From JAJVID01 sp050247435 (GTDB taxonomy: Bacteria; Acidobacteriota; Blastocatellia; RBC074), in assembly GCA_050247435.1 (NCBI GenBank), contig JBFWUF010000038.1:21677-85676 (forward strand): a stretch of DNA of 64,000 bases, in the 5' to 3' direction. The notes below the pieces were generated by a model that was not told where the DNA came from, made no database searches, and saw only the letters and a list, made by a program, of their open reading frames with translations. Shown one piece after another: positions 17,430 to 26,995 of the stretch. A program made the position numbers and the translations under genes. Numbering within the stretch: position 1 is the first letter of the stretch; each line of letters opens with the position of its first letter.

Positions 17430-19412
17430 ATGCCAACAACAGAGCCGAAGAGAATCTCCAGCGCCAACAAGATTAAAAGATATGCGCTGCTGGCGCTCGT
17501 CATCGTGATGGCCGTGGTTGCGTTCAATCAGATGAACGCGTCCGCTCAGAATGACGGGCAGCAAGAGTCCCCCAAGATCACGCGAGACGATTGCGCGTAC
17601 CTTCAGAACCCGGACTCTTTCCGCGACGCGATGGCCCGCCACCGCGACCTGGTTTCGCGGTCAACCGAGATAGTCAGCCAGTCAATTATCAGCGCGCTGG
17701 ACGAAAAGACCGAAATCTCATTGGTCCCGCCGCAGGATATCCCGCGAAAAAACTTCATTGACAACATCATCTTCGACAGAATGGCTAAGGATAATGTGAT
17801 ATCCGCGCCCATCTGCACTGACGCCGAATTCATCCGCCGCGTTTATCTGGACATCACCGGGCGCATACCTTCGGCGGCGGATGTCGCGGCTTTTCTGGCC
17901 GACACCAACGCCAACAAACGCGACGCGCTGGTTGATAAGCTAATCGGTTCGCCGGAATACGTGGACAAGTGGACGATGTTCTTCGGCGATCTGTTCAAAA
18001 ACAACGCGCGTTCAACCAACGTTCAGCGTTACAGCGGCGGGCGCGACGCTTTCTATAACTACATCAAAAATTCCATCGCGGCCAACAAAAGCTACGCCCA
18101 GATGGCGGCCGAGATGATCACCGCCGGCGCCACGACCCCGGCGGACAACTTCGTCAACGGCGAGGCGAACTTCATCGTCGGCGGAATCGTCCCGATGGGG
18201 CCGCCACAGGACACGATGGACGGCACGGCGGTCAACACCGCCGGCATGCTCCTGGGCATCAATACGCTCGACTGCCTGCTTTGCCACAACGGCGCCGGGC
18301 ATCTCGAATCGGTCAATCTGTGGGGGGCGCAGCGCACACGGCTCGAAGCGTGGGGAATGTCGGCCTTCTTCGCCCGCGTCCGCCGCCAGCGGCAGGTTCT
18401 GTCGCAACGACCCAACTACGCAAAATTCATCGTCTCCGAGAACGCCAACGGCGAATACCAACTCAACACGAACTTCGGCAACCGCCAGACGCGCGCTCCG
18501 ATCAACGGCGTCAGCACGGTTCAGCCGAAATACATCTTCAACGGCGGTGGCCTGAACACGGGCGAAAACCGGCGACAGGCGATGGCGCGTCACGTCACGA
18601 CTGACATTCAATTCGCGCGCGCGGCGGTCAACTACATCTGGGAAAAACTGATGGTCGAAGCGCTGGTTTCGCCGTCGAACGCCTTCGACCCGGACCGGCT
18701 CGACCCGGCGGCGCAACTCCCCGCTGGATGGTCGTTGCAACCTGCCAACGCCGAATTGCTGAAAGCCCTGGCTGAAGATTTCGTCAAGAACAATTACAAC
18801 ATCCGCACACTGATCGCGGCCATCGCCAAATCGAGCGCCTATCAACTTTCCGCGCAATATCCGGGAAGTTGGAGTCTGGCGCTGGTTCCCTACTACGCGC
18901 GCAAATACGCCCGCCGCCTGGATGCTGAGGAGATTCACGATTCGATCATCAAGGCTTCGGGCATCGGCGTGACTTACCAGATGAGAGACTCGCTGAACCA
19001 GAACACTTTCACGGTCAACTGGGCGATGCAATTGCCCGACACGCTGGAGCCGCGAACCAATGGGCAGTCGGCGAACTTCCTCAATTCGTTCATCCGCGGC
19101 GACCGCGACGTGAAGCCACGCTCGCTTGAGCCGTCAATCATGCAGGCGTTGAATATGATGAATCATCAGTTCGTGATGACGCGAATCCACAACGGCAACA
19201 ACGGATCGAACGTGCAGAAGCTGCTGGCCGACGCAAATCTGACTCCGACGCAGATCACGACGCAGCTTTACCTGAACACGCTTTCGCGCAACCCGGCGCA
19301 ATCGGAGTTGGACAACCTCACTCCGCTCTTCACGTCGCTGGGCAGACAGCAGGCGGCTGAAACCATTCAGTGGGCATTGCTGAACAAAATGGACTTCATC
19401 TTCAACTACTAG
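17430..19412 (+). CDS. DUF1549/DUF1553 domain protein (secreted)
   Basis: A 660-residue secreted protein with an N-terminal hydrophobic segment (residues 17-35) followed by a DUF1549 domain (ICTDAEFIRRVYLDITGRIP is a family hallmark) and a DUF1553 domain in the C-terminal half (RQAMARHVT, SPSNAFDP, PRSLEPSIMQALNMMN). A CLLCH motif near residue 282 matches the CxxCH usually found in DUF1549 proteins and could bind c-type heme. These proteins are abundant in Planctomycetes and Acidobacteriota, almost always next to a DUF1501 protein, as here. Role unknown; polysaccharide-linked oxidoreduction is a common guess. RBS GGAGGAG precedes ATG. Confidence 0.87.
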   Translation: MPTTEPKRISSANKIKRYALLALVIVMAVVAFNQMNASAQNDGQQESPKITRDDCAYLQNPDSFRDAMARHRDLVSRSTEIVSQSIISALDEKTEISLVPPQDIPRKNFIDNIIFDRMAKDNVISAPICTDAEFIRRVYLDITGRIPSAADVAAFLADTNANKRDALVDKLIGSPEYVDKWTMFFGDLFKNNARSTNVQRYSGGRDAFYNYIKNSIAANKSYAQMAAEMITAGATTPADNFVNGEANFIVGGIVPMGPPQDTMDGTAVNTAGMLLGINTLDCLLCHNGAGHLESVNLWGAQRTRLEAWGMSAFFARVRRQRQVLSQRPNYAKFIVSENANGEYQLNTNFGNRQTRAPINGVSTVQPKYIFNGGGLNTGENRRQAMARHVTTDIQFARAAVNYIWEKLMVEALVSPSNAFDPDRLDPAAQLPAGWSLQPANAELLKALAEDFVKNNYNIRTLIAAIAKSSAYQLSAQYPGSWSLALVPYYARKYARRLDAEEIHDSIIKASGIGVTYQMRDSLNQNTFTVNWAMQLPDTLEPRTNGQSANFLNSFIRGDRDVKPRSLEPSIMQALNMMNHQFVMTRIHNGNNGSNVQKLLADANLTPTQITTQLYLNTLSRNPAQSELDNLTPLFTSLGRQQAAETIQWALLNKMDFIFNY

Positions 19413-19434
19413 CCGACCGGGAAAGAGGTGAAAA

Positions 19435-20967
19435 ATGACGAATCACACCAAATACGGACACGAATGCGAAGTTTGCAAGCCGATGCGCTCGGCGAATTCA
19501 CCATTGACAGGCCCGACGCTCGGTCGGCGCAACTTTTTCAAAATCGCGGGAGCGGGCGTTACCGGATACTTCCTCTCGCCGCTGCTCAAGACCGAAGCCC
19601 TGGCCAAACCGGCAATTGAGCCAAAGCTTATCGGCAAGGCCAGGAACTGCATTTTCGTTCTGATGACCGGCGCTCCGAGCCACGTTGACACTTTCGATCT
19701 GAAAGTCGGAGCGTGGACTCCGGCCGATTTCAACCCGACCAGCTATAACGGCGTGATGTTCCCGCAGGGGTTGATGCCGAACCTGGCCAATCAACTCAAC
19801 CGGCTGGCCATCGTCCGCAACCTGCGCGCGCCCGCGCTGGTGCATCCGCTGCAACAGACCTGGGCGCAGATTGCGCGAAGCCCTTCATCGGCGCTCGGTA
19901 AGATCGCGCCGAATGTCGGCAGCGTCGTCTCAATGGAATTCGAAGCCCAGCGCAAAGCCAGTCAGAAGCTGCCTGTCTTCGTTTCTCTCAACACCGGCGG
20001 CTCGGTAGTCGGACAAGGTTATTTCAACGGCCTTCACGCGCCGTTCGACATAACCGCCTCGCCGAACGGCCTGACAAGCCTCGTTCACGCGAACGACGGC
20101 CAGGCCAGGTTCGAGTCGCGCTATTCGGTTTTGCAGATGATTGATTCCGGCTTGCGAACCAGTTCGCCGCTCGGCGACGACGTGACCACGATGGGCAGTT
20201 TTTATGACCGCGGCAAAGGAATGATGTACGACCCGGTTGTGGACGCCGCGTTCAAATTCACGACCGAGGAGCAGGCGCGCTACGGCGGCACGAACGTCGT
20301 CGGTCAGAACACTATCAACGGCACGGCCTTCGGCAATTCATGCATCGTCGCGCGCAATCTGGTGAAAGCCGATCAGGGTACGCGGTACATCCAGATCAAT
20401 TTCGGCGGATGGGATCATCACCAGGACATTTACGCGAAAGCCGCGACAGAGAATCAAACCGTTCCCGGCCTTTACAGCCAGTGCGAGGCGCTTGACCTGG
20501 GTTTATCCAGCCTGCTCACCGATCTGGCCGCCGCGCCGGGCATCAACGGCGGCACGCTGCTCGACGAGACACTGGTCGTGGCGATGGGAGAATTCGGCCG
20601 CACCGTCGGCGCGCTGACCAATCAGGATGGGCGGGATCATTACTTCCAGCATTTCGCGGTCTTCGCGGGCGGCGGGGTCAACGGCGGGCGTATCATCGGC
20701 AAGACCACGGCTGATGGCGGAAGCGTGGAAGAACCTGGCTGGTCGCAAGGGCGGCCAGCCTCGTACGAAGACATTGCGGCTACGATCTATTCGGCGATGG
20801 GCATCAACTATCTGACAATTCGTAACGATGACCCGTTCGGACGCGGGTTCGAATACGTGCCTTTCGCCAACGAGGGCGCGTGGTATCCGATAACCGAACT
20901 CTTCGGCAGGTCAATTGACGCAAGACCTCAAACGAGTCCGCGAGGCTCAGGCCGCCAAATTTCATGA
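19435..20967 (+). CDS. DUF1501 domain protein with Tat signal
   Basis: A 510-residue DUF1501 protein, related to the alkaline-phosphatase/sulfatase fold. A twin-arginine export signal is visible as GRRNFFKIAGAGVTGYF near residues 34-50, after an N-terminal extension containing CEVC. The domain shows FVLMTGAPSHVDTFDLK and the late GEFGRTVG segment typical of the family. It follows the DUF1549/1553 gene by 22 bases with GAAAGAGG upstream of ATG, the standard two-gene unit. Export by Tat implies folding with a cofactor or metal in the cytoplasm. Function not established. Confidence 0.87.
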   Translation: MTNHTKYGHECEVCKPMRSANSPLTGPTLGRRNFFKIAGAGVTGYFLSPLLKTEALAKPAIEPKLIGKARNCIFVLMTGAPSHVDTFDLKVGAWTPADFNPTSYNGVMFPQGLMPNLANQLNRLAIVRNLRAPALVHPLQQTWAQIARSPSSALGKIAPNVGSVVSMEFEAQRKASQKLPVFVSLNTGGSVVGQGYFNGLHAPFDITASPNGLTSLVHANDGQARFESRYSVLQMIDSGLRTSSPLGDDVTTMGSFYDRGKGMMYDPVVDAAFKFTTEEQARYGGTNVVGQNTINGTAFGNSCIVARNLVKADQGTRYIQINFGGWDHHQDIYAKAATENQTVPGLYSQCEALDLGLSSLLTDLAAAPGINGGTLLDETLVVAMGEFGRTVGALTNQDGRDHYFQHFAVFAGGGVNGGRIIGKTTADGGSVEEPGWSQGRPASYEDIAATIYSAMGINYLTIRNDDPFGRGFEYVPFANEGAWYPITELFGRSIDARPQTSPRGSGRQIS

Positions 20968-20977
20968 CCTAACCGAT

Positions 20978-21049
20978 GATGCGGTACCGCGCGCGTAAGA
21001 AAGCGGCTGCCCAATAAGGCACGCTTGCTTACGCGCGCGGTACCGCATC
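20978..21049. repeat. 22-bp perfect inverted repeat, probable terminator
   Basis: The arms 20978-20999 and 21028-21049 are perfect reverse complements (GATGCGGTACCGCGCGCGTA and two further bases) around a 28-base loop that can extend the stem through AAGCG/CGCTT. It lies between the convergent DUF1501 and MFS genes. The right arm is also coding: it supplies the last codons and stop (DAVPRA) of the MFS protein. There is no T-tract, so it may be a repeat element used as a barrier rather than a classical terminator. Confidence 0.8.
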
Positions 21050-22408
21050 GATGTTTCGAGCGGCGGAGATCGCGGCGGCGCGTTCAGCTTCTTCAATCTG
21101 CTTGCGCTTCAACCCTTCACGCCCATCGTACCGAATGAATCCCGGCAAAAACAGAGCCAGCGCGCAGGCCCCGATCACGCACATCAAGCCGCCCGAAACG
21201 ACCGAGGCCCGCAATCCAAACAGACTCGCGACCAGTCCGGCTTCGGCGTTGCCCAGATACGGCCCGGTCGTGTAACTGATCAGTTCGATGCTCGCCAATC
21301 GCCCGCGCAGATGGTCGGGGATCGTCTGATTCCAGATCGTCATTCGGAACATCCCGCTCACCATATCAGCGGCGAACGCCACGACCAGGCAAAGAAGCGC
21401 CGCCCACAGAGTTGTCGCGAACCCGAAGCCGATGATCGCCAATCCCCAGACCACCACCGAAAGCGCCACGGCCAGCCCGTGCCTGTTTACCTTCTCCATC
21501 CAGCCCGAAGTCAGCGTCACCAGCATCGCCCCAACCGCTGGCATCGCGTAAAGCAGCCCGACCGAAGCGTTCCCCAGGCGTTCGGCGATTGCCGGAAACA
21601 ACGCCATCGGCATCGCGAAAAACATCGCGATAAGGTCAATCAGATAAGTTCCGAGCAGTTCCTGCCGGCTGCGCGCATAAAGCAGGCCGTCCTTGATCGC
21701 GCGCAAACTCGGTCGGTCGGCGTCTTCGGGCGGCGGCACGGCGCGTATCAGCCAGAGCATCGCGAGCGAGACGATGAATGTCGCGGCGTCAAACGTGTAA
21801 CCGACGGCCGCCCCCAACTTCGCCGTGACCACGCCCGCCAGCGACGCGCCGATGATGAACGTGAAGCCGTATCTGAAAGCGTTCAACGCCGCGACCGACG
21901 GCATCAATTCGAGCGGGACGATGCGCGGCGTCAGCGCCTCAATAGCCGGACGATAGACCGCATTGCAGGCGGCGAAGAGCGAAGCCATCAGAATCAGCAC
22001 CCACACGCGCGGTTGCGGCAAAAGCGAATTGAAGGCGAGCGCGCCGCATAAAACCGCCATCCCCGCTTCGGCCAGCATCGCCAGCCGCCGCCGGTCAATG
22101 TAATCGGCCAGCGCGCCGCCCACGAAAGCCATTACGAACATCGGAACGAATTCCGCCACGCCCAGCATCCCAACCGCGAAGGTTGATCTCGTCAGTTGGT
22201 ACATCTGCCACGGCAACACGACGTAGCTGATGGCCGAGCCGAACGCCGAAACGAATTGCCCGGTGTAAAGCAGACGGTAATCGCGCGAAATCCTGAGCGG
22301 AGTCGTATCAATCGCGATTGCGCCCAGGATTCGCCGCAAATGGTTTGGTTTTTGTTGCGCTGAAGTCACCGAATCTCTAAATCGCCGTCGCGCCGCCGTC
22401 AACGACAA
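21029..22408 (-). CDS. MFS transporter (MFS_3/EntS-like exporter)
   Basis: Major facilitator permease of about 445-459 residues with 12 predicted helices and the MFS_3 pattern: SRDYRLLYTGQFVSAFGSAISYVVLPWQ at TM1, an ADYIDRRR loop 2-3 motif and RGRLASIE before the last helices. Relatives export siderophores or drugs. The longest start is TTG at 22408, which overlaps the upstream SDR gene by 32 bases; GTG at 22369 would start just after the SDR stop and is equally possible. The last residues are encoded by one arm of a 22-bp inverted repeat, so the C-terminus may have been replaced by repeat sequence. Confidence 0.85.
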   Translation of the reverse strand: MSLTAARRRFRDSVTSAQQKPNHLRRILGAIAIDTTPLRISRDYRLLYTGQFVSAFGSAISYVVLPWQMYQLTRSTFAVGMLGVAEFVPMFVMAFVGGALADYIDRRRLAMLAEAGMAVLCGALAFNSLLPQPRVWVLILMASLFAACNAVYRPAIEALTPRIVPLELMPSVAALNAFRYGFTFIIGASLAGVVTAKLGAAVGYTFDAATFIVSLAMLWLIRAVPPPEDADRPSLRAIKDGLLYARSRQELLGTYLIDLIAMFFAMPMALFPAIAERLGNASVGLLYAMPAVGAMLVTLTSGWMEKVNRHGLAVALSVVVWGLAIIGFGFATTLWAALLCLVVAFAADMVSGMFRMTIWNQTIPDHLRGRLASIELISYTTGPYLGNAEAGLVASLFGLRASVVSGGLMCVIGACALALFLPGFIRYDGREGLKRKQIEEAERAAAISAARNIDAVPRA

Positions 22409-23144
22409 ACACCTGCCCGGTCACGAACGAGGATTCGTCCGAAGCCAGGTACAACGCCATCCCGCCGACTTCATCTGGCCGCCCGACGCGCGGGAGCGGC
22501 TGTTTGGCTTCGAGTTGTTTGACGTAATTTTCGTTCTTCCAGAAATATTCGCTGAAGTCCGTTTCGATCAAGCCGGGTGCGATGGCGTTGACGCGGACGT
22601 TGTGTTTGCCGAATTCCGCGGCCCAATTGCGGGTCATCATAATCAACGCGGCTTTGGTCGCGCTGTAAAGCAGCCCGCCCGGTTGCGGCCTCAAGCCGGC
22701 AATCGAGGCGATGTTGATGATCGAGCCGCCCGATTTGCGCTCGATCATCTTCGGCACGGTCAACCGGATCAGGCGCAGCGCCGACACGACGTTGACCTCG
22801 AACATCTTCGCCAACATCTCGTCGGTCACGTCCAGCGACGGCCCCTGCCCGATGTTGGTCGCGCTGTTGTTGACCAGGATGTCAACCGGGCCGAAGACCT
22901 TCTCGGTTTCGCCAACCAGATTTTGCAATTGATCGGCGCGCCCGACGTGACACTCGACCGGATGGATTTTGCCGGGCAGAGATGAGAACTCCTGCGCCGT
23001 CGCTTCGAGATTTTCCATCTTGCGGCTGGCGATGACGACGTTCGCGCCGGACGCGGCCAGACGCTCCGTGATGGCTTTGCCGATGCCGCGTCCGCCGCCG
23101 GTGACGACGGCGACTTTGCCTTGCAGACTTGTGGTTGCGCTCAT
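22377..23144 (-). CDS. Short-chain dehydrogenase/reductase (SDR)
   Basis: Classical SDR, 255 residues from ATG at 23144 (MSATTSLQGK), with AAGGAG upstream. Cofactor motif TGGGRGIGKA, NNSAT in place of the usual NNAG, catalytic Ser in NIASIAGL, and YSATK for YxxxK. ASRK after the second strand suggests NADP. The end VTGQVFVVDGG is standard. It probably forms a two-gene unit with the downstream MFS gene. It stands divergent from the aldehyde dehydrogenase gene at 23304, with which it could share a promoter region. Substrate unknown. Confidence 0.85.
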   Translation of the reverse strand: MSATTSLQGKVAVVTGGGRGIGKAITERLAASGANVVIASRKMENLEATAQEFSSLPGKIHPVECHVGRADQLQNLVGETEKVFGPVDILVNNSATNIGQGPSLDVTDEMLAKMFEVNVVSALRLIRLTVPKMIERKSGGSIINIASIAGLRPQPGGLLYSATKAALIMMTRNWAAEFGKHNVRVNAIAPGLIETDFSEYFWKNENYVKQLEAKQPLPRVGRPDEVGGMALYLASDESSFVTGQVFVVDGGATAI

Positions 23145-23303
23145 TTTGACGATGCTCCTTGGTTGCTTCGATTGCTGATAGAGTATTTTGCGAGGGCGCA
23201 AACTTCGCACAAGTCCGCCATCTTGACAAGCGCGCGAACGCTTGCCGATACTGCCTTAGCGATAATCTCAAATCCCGAATTTCAAATTCACACGGAGAAG
23301 ACA

Positions 23304-24746
23304 ATGGACCCAGCAGCAAAACCGGAAGTCAAAGTCCACGACAAACTCTACATCAACGGCCAATGGATCAAACCCAGCGGCGCGGGAACAATTGACGTCA
23401 TAAACTCCACGACCGAAGAAGTGATGGGCCGCGTGCCAGAAGGCTCACCCGAAGATGTCAACGCCGCTGTCGCCGCCGCCAGAGCCGCATTTGAGAAATG
23501 GTCAACAACGACGACTGAAGAGCGCGCGAGATACCTGCAACTGATCTCCGACAGATTGAATATGCGCAAAGACGAGATCGCCGCCGTGGTCGCAAGTGAA
23601 GTCGGGATGCCACTGCCGCTTGCCACAGCCGTACAGGCCGGAATGCCAGCCGCCGTGATGGGTTCTTACGCGAAGCTGCTCGGCGAGTTCAAATTTGAAG
23701 AGCAGATTGGCAACGCAGTGGTCGTCAAAGAGCCGGTTGGCGTAGTCGGCTGCATCACCCCGTGGAACTTCCCATTGCATCAGGTGGTTTGCAAAATCGC
23801 GCCCGCGCTGGCCTCCGGTTGCACGGTCGTGCTGAAACCGAGCGAAGTCGCGCCGCTCACCGCATTCATTCTCGCCGGAATCTGCGATGATGTCGGCCTG
23901 CCTTCGGGCGTATTCAACTTGGTCACCGGCTACGGCCCGGTGGTCGGCGAAGCGATTGCATCGCACCCCGGCGTTGACATGATTTCGTTCACCGGCTCGA
24001 CCCGCGCCGGCAAGCGTGTCAGCGAATTGGCCACGAAGACGGTCAAACGCGTCTCGCTGGAACTCGGCGGCAAATCGGCCAACATCATTCTGGACGACGC
24101 CGATTTCGACAAAGCAGTGAAAAGCGGAGTCGGCAATTGCTATTTCAATTCGGGCCAGACCTGTTCGGCGCTGACGCGAATGCTCGTGCCGCGCTCACGA
24201 TACGACGAAGCGGTGGGAATTGCGAAGAAGACCGCCGAAGGCTTCACCGTCGGCGATCCGCGCGAAGGCAAAGCGAAACTGGGCCCGCTGGTTTCGGCCA
24301 CTCAGCGCGAACGCGTCGTCAACTACATCAGGAAAGGCATTGAAGAAGGCGCGACCGTTGTCGCTGGCGGCCCGGAAATGCCCGAAGGCGTGGCGAAAGG
24401 CTATTTCGTCCGCCCGACCGTCTTCGCCAACGTCAACAACAAGATGACCATCGCGCAGGAAGAGATCTTCGGCCCGGTGCTTTCGATCATCGCCTACGAA
24501 GACGACGACGACGCGGTGCGCATCGCCAACGACACGATCTACGGTTTGGCCGGTGGCGTCTGGTCTGGCGATCCGGAACGCGCAAAACGCGTCGCGCGCC
24601 GGCTGCGAACTGGCCAGGTCGAAATCAACGGCGGCAAATTCAACCCGATGGCCCCGTTCGGCGGCTACAAACAATCGGGCAATGGACGTGAGCTGGGCAA
24701 ATACGGCTTGGAAGAGTATCTTGAGGTGAAGGCGATGTTGCTGTGA
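23304..24746 (+). CDS. Aldehyde dehydrogenase family protein
   Basis: NAD(P)-dependent aldehyde dehydrogenase, 480 residues from ATG at 23304 (GGAG at 23294-23297). Catalytic Cys lies in NSGQTCSALTR, the general-base Glu in LELGGKSANI, and the cofactor site shows TPWNFPLHQV and FTGSTRAGK. It lacks the CoA-acylating signature of the enzyme at 32952, so it should yield a free acid. It heads the plus-strand run that contains the pyrimidine catabolic genes and could oxidise a semialdehyde or another aldehyde. Specificity is not readable. Confidence 0.88.
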   Translation: MDPAAKPEVKVHDKLYINGQWIKPSGAGTIDVINSTTEEVMGRVPEGSPEDVNAAVAAARAAFEKWSTTTTEERARYLQLISDRLNMRKDEIAAVVASEVGMPLPLATAVQAGMPAAVMGSYAKLLGEFKFEEQIGNAVVVKEPVGVVGCITPWNFPLHQVVCKIAPALASGCTVVLKPSEVAPLTAFILAGICDDVGLPSGVFNLVTGYGPVVGEAIASHPGVDMISFTGSTRAGKRVSELATKTVKRVSLELGGKSANIILDDADFDKAVKSGVGNCYFNSGQTCSALTRMLVPRSRYDEAVGIAKKTAEGFTVGDPREGKAKLGPLVSATQRERVVNYIRKGIEEGATVVAGGPEMPEGVAKGYFVRPTVFANVNNKMTIAQEEIFGPVLSIIAYEDDDDAVRIANDTIYGLAGGVWSGDPERAKRVARRLRTGQVEINGGKFNPMAPFGGYKQSGNGRELGKYGLEEYLEVKAMLL

Positions 24747-24796
24747 AGGCAGCATTTGATGTTTAGATACTTAGAATGATGAGGGAGGGTAGCAAG

Positions 24797-25054
24797 ATGG
24801 CGAACGCAAAGAACGGGCCTACCCACAAAGTCAAACCGGAAGGTAATCAAGACCCGGCAATGCCCCACACCCCGGACGTGAAAGCCGAAGGCTGGAGCGC
24901 GGAACGTATCGCCGAGGAATCGGCTTACCTGGACGGAACAGAGGTCAAAGAGGAGATGATAGAGGGCAAGTGGGTGAAGCGGGAAAACAAAGCCGGGCGG
25001 ATTTTCATCCCGCCTTCATTCGATTACGGGGAGTGGTCACTATCACTGAAATGA
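24797..25054 (+). CDS. Small conserved-looking hypothetical protein
   Basis: An 85-residue hydrophilic protein without signal or membrane segment. I chose ATG at 24797 (MANAKNG) with GAGGGTAG upstream; an ATG at 24776 is possible. Its C-terminal part (AYLDGTEVKEEMIEGKWVKR ending in PPSFDYGEWSLSLK) looks folded. The stop overlaps the start of the truncated hemoglobin gene by four bases (ATGA), so the two are translationally coupled. I do not recognise the family. Confidence 0.65.
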   Translation: MANAKNGPTHKVKPEGNQDPAMPHTPDVKAEGWSAERIAEESAYLDGTEVKEEMIEGKWVKRENKAGRIFIPPSFDYGEWSLSLK

Positions 25055-25434
25055 CTCAAACGATTTATGAATCCATTGGCGGCGAGCAAAAGGTTCGCGC
25101 GCTGGTGAACCGGTTTTACGATTTGATGGACACGATGCCCGAAGCGGCGGGCATCCGCGAGTTGCATCCTGAAACTCTGGACGATTCGCGCGAGAAACTG
25201 TTTATGTTCTTAACGGGATGGATGGGAGGGCCGCCGCTTTACATGGAACGATTCGGCCATCCACGGCTGCGCGCTCGCCACCTGCCTTTTCCGATTGGCG
25301 AATCGGAACGCGATCAATGGCTGACGTGCATGAACCAGGCTTTGGAGGAGGTCGTTGATAACGCGCTGATGCGTGTTCAGATTACGCGCTCGTTCGCGCA
25401 GCTCGCCGATTTCATGCGCAATAAAGAAGGCTGA
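25051..25434 (+). CDS. Group II truncated hemoglobin
   Basis: Truncated hemoglobin of 127 residues, trHbO/YjbI-like. The N-terminal YESIGGEQKVRALVNRFYDLM is typical of helix A/B, and the proximal histidine lies in RFGHPRLRARHLPFPI, with the conserved GESERDQWLTCM segment containing the G8 Trp that marks group II. Such proteins bind O2 or NO and support oxygen chemistry or NO detoxification. It is coupled by an ATGA overlap to the small protein before it. In this neighbourhood it could serve oxidative catabolism, but that is inference. Confidence 0.87.
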   Translation: MTQTIYESIGGEQKVRALVNRFYDLMDTMPEAAGIRELHPETLDDSREKLFMFLTGWMGGPPLYMERFGHPRLRARHLPFPIGESERDQWLTCMNQALEEVVDNALMRVQITRSFAQLADFMRNKEG

Positions 25435-25599
25435 TCGCGCTTTTAACTTCCCGCCTGCTCGCCAAAATCTCCTGCCACGCCAGCATTTTTGCCAACATTT
25501 TCATTGGTGGAAAAATGCGGCGGCGCCATAATGTGCGCCGCTCAATCGCGTTACCAACACATTCGTAACAAGCTTCAAACTTGAGGGAGAGCTATCAAA

Positions 25600-26901
<1,302 letters not shown>

Positions 26902-26905
26902 ATTT

Positions 26906-26979
26906 ATCCACGAAGCCACACGAAGAATCACGAAGGCCGGATGGCGGTTCTTCGTGAAACTTCGTGTGGCTTTGTGGAT
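26906..26979. repeat. Intergenic inverted repeat (CCACGAAG type)
   Basis: ATCCACGAAGCCACACGAAG at 26906-26925 and its reverse complement at 26960-26979 (19 of 20 bases) form a long hairpin between the aminotransferase and dihydropyrimidinase genes. Each arm contains the CACGAAG unit more than once. A relative lies at 60431-60496. The hairpin starts five bases after the stop and ends 16 bases before the next start, so it may modulate readthrough or mRNA stability. Confidence 0.85.
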
Positions 26980-26995
26980 GAGATAGGAGAGAAGC

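Noticed and set aside
26906..26979. Possible insertion-sequence ends
   Set aside because: The arms enclose only 34 bases with no transposase, and the same unit style occurs at many spacers, so it is a short repeat element rather than an IS.
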